From: Bradyrhizobium diazoefficiens
GTDB lineage: Bacteria > Pseudomonadota > Alphaproteobacteria > Rhizobiales > Xanthobacteraceae
Direction of reading: 5' to 3'
NCBI RefSeq assembly: GCF_016599855.1
Contig: NZ_CP067041.1
Span: 2,666,001 to 2,730,000 of the forward strand
Length of the DNA: 64,000 nt
The position numbers and the translations under genes were made by a program. Every line of letters begins with the position of its first letter. The first letter of the stretch is position 1. The notes under the pieces were generated by a model. It was not told where the DNA came from. It did no database searches and saw nothing but the letters and a program-made list of their open reading frames with translations. This document shows, one piece after another, positions 60,252 through 64,000 of this stretch.

Positions 60252-60826
60252 GAGCAGCCCACCGTCGCGATGCTAGGCATCGGCGCATCGCGCTGGGTGC
60301 GCGTCGCGACCCCAACCGGCGTGTCGTAGAGGCGGAACATCAGCGCATATCGCTCGATGCCGCCGGTCGGCAGCCAGTTGCCGGCGCGCGAGCGCGCGGC
60401 GATGTGGATCTCGAACGAGCCGTCGGACTGGCGCACGATCTCCTGGCTGGTGAAGCCGTAGCGCTGCAGCGAGTTGGCGACGAGGTGGCCCTTGCGGTCA
60501 TAGAGCGTCAGCGTCCAGAACCGCGCCGGCGGCGTCACGCCGGAGACGACGACGTCGCAGCGGCCGTCGAGCGCCTTCTTCTTGTCATCAGTGGTCGCGG
60601 TGAAGGCGACGCCATCGCCGGTGCCGATCGGCAGCTCGCCGTTGCGCACGATCGTGGCGCGCGAATAGGGATCGACGTCCGCGGTGCCGGTGCGTGGACG
60701 CGCGGTCCAGGCGCCGATGGTCAATGCGCCGATCTCGGTGCCGCGGGTGGTCGTCATCCAGGTCGCGCCGACGCCGACCACGGTCGCAACCAGGAGAGCC
60801 GTCAATGTGATCAGGATCAGCCGCAC
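60248..60826 (-). CDS. DUF1214 domain protein, membrane-anchored
   Basis: 192 residues. An N-terminal anchor (LILITLTALLVATVVGVGATW) is followed by the DUF1214 fold: DPYSRATIVRNGELPIGTGDGVAF, FWTLTLYDRKGHLVANSLQRYGFTS, and GNWLPTGGIERYALMFRLYDTPVG. It pairs with the DUF1254 gene by a four-base overlap and follows the penicillin-binding protein gene by nine bases. The tail ends in a Cys near the C terminus. Function unknown. Confidence 0.82.
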   Translation of the reverse strand: MRLILITLTALLVATVVGVGATWMTTTRGTEIGALTIGAWTARPRTGTADVDPYSRATIVRNGELPIGTGDGVAFTATTDDKKKALDGRCDVVVSGVTPPARFWTLTLYDRKGHLVANSLQRYGFTSQEIVRQSDGSFEIHIAARSRAGNWLPTGGIERYALMFRLYDTPVGVATRTQRDAPMPSIATVGCS

Positions 60827-60835
60827 GGGATCGGA

Positions 60836-63127
60836 TCAGTTCTTGCGCGGGGTGGATGCGTTCGCGTTCTCCTCCGCCGCATAATTCTGCGGGAAGGCGA
60901 GCGCGCTCGTCGACGATGCCGGTTTGGCCGACTGGCTGTCGTCGGAAGCCGATTTGTTCGCGGTCTTGGCGGCATCGTCGAGCAGCTTCTCGACATGCAC
61001 CAGAATATCGGCGCCGCGCTTGGTCAGCACCGGCGGCGGTCCGGGCTTGGTCTCCAGCACTTTCGGCGCCGCATTGGCCTGCGCGTTGGCGACCTGGTCG
61101 CGCGGCAGCTTCTTGCCCATGCCGACGCCGGGAATTTCGCGGACCTCGACGCCCTGATGCGCCGCGACCATGATGTCGTGCCAGGTCTGCGCCGGCAGCG
61201 AGCCGCCGGTCATGCGGTTGGTCGGCGAATAGTCGTCATTGCCGAACCAGACCGCGCAGGTGAAGTTGCCGGTGTAGCCGACGAACCAGGCGTCGCGATA
61301 CGCATTCGTGGTGCCGGTCTTGCCCGCGGTCGGAATGCCGTCGAGCGCCGCGCGGCGCGCGGTGCCTTCGCTGACGACGTGGCTCATCATGCCGGCCATA
61401 TCAGCGGCGATGTTCGGCGGAATAGCCTGCCGCGGCTTCGGGCCGTCGCGGTCCCAGCGCCAGACCAGATCGCCCGCGCCGGTGCGTACCTCCAGCACCG
61501 CATGCGGCGTCACTGCCTTGCCGCGGTTCGGGAAGGTCGCATAGGCGACGGCGTGCTCGAGCACGGTGACTTCGTCCGAGCCGATCGGCAGCGACGGAGT
61601 ATCGGGCAGCGGCGCCTTGAGGCCGAAGCGGCGGGCGACCTCGACGATCTTGGCGCGGCCGATCTTGGCCGGGTTCGGCGCCTTCGGCTGTTCCTTCTGG
61701 CCGATCATGATCGACAACTTCACCGGCACGACGTTGATCGAGCGCGTGATCGCCTGGGTCAGCGTCACCGGGCCGGAATAGGAATGACCATAGTTCTGCG
61801 GACACCAATTGCCGATGCAGACCGGGCCGTCGACCACGATCGAGTTCGGCGTGAAACCGTTCAGCAGCGCCGTGGTGTAGACGTAGGGCTTGAACGACGA
61901 GCCAGGCTGGCGATAGGCATCGACCGCGCGGTTGAATTGGCTCGCGCCATAATCGCGGCCACCGACCATGGCGCGGATGCCGCCGTCGAGATCGGCGACG
62001 ACCGTCGCAGCCTGCGTCGCGTGATAGTCGCGGCCGAACTGGCGCAGCTGGTTTTCGATCGCGTCTTCGGCGGCCTTCTGCACGTTGGTGTCGATCGCGA
62101 GGCGAACGACGAAGACGCGCTCGGTGTAGGATTTCGGGAAGGTGTCGACGAGCTTGCGCATCTCGTCGAAGGCGTAATCGAGATAATAGTTCGGCGAAGC
62201 CTCGTCGCGGCGGTCGACCGCGAAGGCCGGATTGCGGCGGGCGCCGAACACCTGTCCCTCGGTCATGAAGCCGGCATCGACGAGGTTGTCGAGCACGACG
62301 TTGGCGCGGGCGCGCGCAGCGGGCAGGTTGATGTGCGGCGCGTATTTGGTCGGCGCCTTGAACAGGCCGGCGAGCATCGCGGCCTCGGCCAGCGTCACGT
62401 CGCGCGCGGACTTATTGAAGTAGAAATGTGCGGCGCCGTCGACGCCGAAGGTGCCGCCGCCCATATAGGCGCGGTCGAGATACAGCTTGAGGATCTCGTT
62501 CTTGGTCAGGCGCCATTCCAGCCAGACCGCGAGGAACGCCTCGTTGATCTTGCGCTCGATGGTGCGCTCGTTGCTCAGGAACAAATTCTTGGCGAGCTGC
62601 TGCGTGATCGAGGAGCCGCCCTGGCGGACGCCGCCGGCTTGGGCGTTGGTGACGAGCGCGCGCGCGGTGCCAGCGATGTCGATGCCGAAATGGTCGTAGA
62701 AGCGGCGGTCTTCGGTCGCCAGCGTCGCCTTTATCAGGACGTCGGGAAAATCTTCCAGTGGGATCGAGTCGTTGTGCTTGATGCCGCGGCTGCCGATCGG
62801 GTTGCCGTAGCGGTCGAGGAACGTCACCGCGAGGTCGGACTTCTTCAGCCAATCCTCGTCCGCCGTCTCGCGGAAGGCGGGGATGGCGAGGATCAGCATC
62901 AGCACCATGCCGCCGAGGCCGATGGTCGCGGCCTCCGACAGCGGCTCGATGAACACCCAGCGCTTCCACCGCCCGACATAGAAGCGGTCCATGAAGGTCG
63001 AGTAACGCTCGTAGAGCTCGCGGATGCCCTTGGCCGAGGAGAACAGCGAGGAGTCGATGCGTGCGTCGAGGTCCAGGAAGAAGTTCCGGACACGAGTCTT
63101 CCAGTTGGATAGTGTGTTCTGGACCAC
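60836..63127 (-). CDS. Class A penicillin-binding protein (PBP1a family)
   Basis: 763 residues. An N-terminal cytoplasmic part of about 65 residues precedes a membrane helix (GLGGMVLMLILAIPAF). The transglycosylase domain has EDRRFYDHFGID and GGSSITQQLAKNLFL. The transpeptidase domain has the catalytic SxxK (PGSSFKPYVYT), an SxN-type motif (SIN) and KTGTT. A disordered Ser/Ala-rich tail ends the protein. It polymerises and cross-links peptidoglycan. The start is GTG at 63127 after an AAGGG site; no ATG fits. It may drive the DUF1214/DUF1254 genes downstream. Confidence 0.95.
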   Translation of the reverse strand: MVQNTLSNWKTRVRNFFLDLDARIDSSLFSSAKGIRELYERYSTFMDRFYVGRWKRWVFIEPLSEAATIGLGGMVLMLILAIPAFRETADEDWLKKSDLAVTFLDRYGNPIGSRGIKHNDSIPLEDFPDVLIKATLATEDRRFYDHFGIDIAGTARALVTNAQAGGVRQGGSSITQQLAKNLFLSNERTIERKINEAFLAVWLEWRLTKNEILKLYLDRAYMGGGTFGVDGAAHFYFNKSARDVTLAEAAMLAGLFKAPTKYAPHINLPAARARANVVLDNLVDAGFMTEGQVFGARRNPAFAVDRRDEASPNYYLDYAFDEMRKLVDTFPKSYTERVFVVRLAIDTNVQKAAEDAIENQLRQFGRDYHATQAATVVADLDGGIRAMVGGRDYGASQFNRAVDAYRQPGSSFKPYVYTTALLNGFTPNSIVVDGPVCIGNWCPQNYGHSYSGPVTLTQAITRSINVVPVKLSIMIGQKEQPKAPNPAKIGRAKIVEVARRFGLKAPLPDTPSLPIGSDEVTVLEHAVAYATFPNRGKAVTPHAVLEVRTGAGDLVWRWDRDGPKPRQAIPPNIAADMAGMMSHVVSEGTARRAALDGIPTAGKTGTTNAYRDAWFVGYTGNFTCAVWFGNDDYSPTNRMTGGSLPAQTWHDIMVAAHQGVEVREIPGVGMGKKLPRDQVANAQANAAPKVLETKPGPPPVLTKRGADILVHVEKLLDDAAKTANKSASDDSQSAKPASSTSALAFPQNYAAEENANASTPRKN

Positions 63128-63420
63128 CTAGAACCCTTGAGGCTTGGTTCGAAAGCGTTCAAGCACCCGGCCGGGGCGGCATCGAGACGTCTTGCGGGGA
63201 TTGTTGCGGCAAACCCAAGGCGCCCGTTTCGCATCCGAGGGGACTTGCTGTTCTTCTAGCCGAGCGGGGCCTATAAACCAATGGTCAGGCTCGCAATTTT
63301 GAACAACAGGCCTAATTGAACCCCGGTTCATTGCGGGCCTTGCCGGGGCGTTGCTTGCGGCTCGAGGGCCGCACGCCCTAGATGGCGCTGGCCGCAGCTC
63401 TTTGGAATCGTATCAGGCGC

Positions 63421-63936
63421 ATGACAGCAGCTCGCAAACGACCTTCAGATCAGGATGGATTCTTCTGGAAAACCAAGAAGATGGAGGACATGTCGCCGGC
63501 CGAATGGGAGAGCCTGTGCGACGGCTGCGGCCGCTGCTGCCTGAGCAAGCTCGAAGACGAGGATACCGGCGAGATCTATTACACCGACGTCAGCTGCAAG
63601 ATGCTCGATTCCTGCACCGGCGGCTGCAAGGACTATGCGAATCGCTTCGAATTTGTTCCGGACTGCGTTGTCATGACCCCCGAGAAGGTCCGCACCCTGC
63701 CTTGGCTGCCGCCGAGCTGCGGCTACAAGCTCGTTGCCCAGGGCCGCGATCTTTATTGGTGGCACCCGCTGATCTCGGGCGATCCCAATACGGTGCATGA
63801 GGCCGGCGTCTCCGTGCGCGGCCGGGTTTCAGGCACCGAGGATGAGGTCCCGGACGACAAGCTTGAGAACCACCTCGTGCAATGGCCGGCGCAGGTGCCG
63901 AAACGAGCACGCCTGAAGCGACGTCCCAAGGACTGA
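63421..63936 (+). CDS. YcgN-family cysteine-cluster protein
   Basis: 171 residues from the ATG at 63421. The UPF0260/YcgN pattern is visible: [81 protein letters not shown]. The clustered cysteines suggest an iron-sulfur or zinc site; the function is not known. An in-frame ATG at 63382 is the alternative. The gene is divergent from the penicillin-binding protein. Confidence 0.88.
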   Translation: MTAARKRPSDQDGFFWKTKKMEDMSPAEWESLCDGCGRCCLSKLEDEDTGEIYYTDVSCKMLDSCTGGCKDYANRFEFVPDCVVMTPEKVRTLPWLPPSCGYKLVAQGRDLYWWHPLISGDPNTVHEAGVSVRGRVSGTEDEVPDDKLENHLVQWPAQVPKRARLKRRPKD

Positions 63937-64000
63937 TCGCGGACTGCTCTGCCCGCCGTATCAGATCAATTGTTCGGGATGACCGCGGTGCGGGATGCAC

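Noticed and set aside
60404-63112. A 902-codon plus-strand open frame opposite the penicillin-binding protein
   Set aside because: It is the antisense shadow of a high-GC gene. Its composition (His, Arg, Asp rich) has no domain structure, while the minus strand has clear catalytic motifs.

Overview
The window reads as chromosome from a high-GC alphaproteobacterium of the Bradyrhizobium/Nitrobacteraceae type. Supporting this are a MucR/Ros regulator, DUF1491, DUF2336 and DUF6894 proteins, CtrA-like and EcfG-like promoter motifs, and palindromic intergenic repeats of the rhizobial kind. The genus is inferred from protein style and was not tested. I see no rRNA, tRNA, CRISPR array, insertion sequence or prophage. 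Nearly all of the sequence is coding.

Layout. 1-7 kb (minus): propionyl/methylmalonyl-CoA metabolism (mutA, a GFA-family gene, mutB, meaB), a tricarboxylate-type binding protein and the start of a pyroglutamyl peptidase. 7-8.8 kb (minus): folate genes folP-folB-folK. 9-14.7 kb: two small proteins, a HerA-like ATPase, a GT87 membrane protein and an M20 peptidase. 14.7-20.1 kb (minus): a complete stressosome module (RsbR, RsbS, RsbT, RsbX-like phosphatase) continuous with a histidine kinase carrying an RsbU_N-like domain, a response regulator and a hybrid kinase. 20-31 kb: aldolase family, GT39, mucR, sufE, a PAS kinase coupled to a peptidoglycan-binding protein, the brnT/brnA toxin-antitoxin pair, DUF1491 and DUF2336. 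31-37 kb: a lipoprotein, then a four-gene plus-strand cassette with a secreted TPR-CHAT protease-like protein, an Ig-like secreted protein and two zinc-ribbon proteins, one of them membrane-embedded. 37-43 kb: a shortened LysR gene and a chromate-response operon (rhodanese-ChrB, PepSY, DUF1259, superoxide dismutase, Cys-rich protein, small protein, ChrA). 43-47 kb: three Crp/Fnr regulators among small genes. 47-55 kb (minus): copper/silver-type RND efflux (cusA, cusB, FixH-like protein) with a permease. 55-59 kb: LysR, nitroreductase, quinone reductase and a frameshifted branched-chain-type binding protein. 59-64 kb: DUF1254/DUF1214 pair, class A penicillin-binding protein and a YcgN-like protein.

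How it fits together. Core metabolism and envelope genes are interleaved with several stress-response units: stressosome to two-component output, chromate efflux plus oxidative defence, copper efflux, toxin-antitoxin, and the CHAT cassette. The strongest candidates for new biology are the stressosome wired to a histidine kinase, the periplasmic CHAT/zinc-ribbon cassette, and a leader element shared by a Crp gene and a DUF6894 gene.
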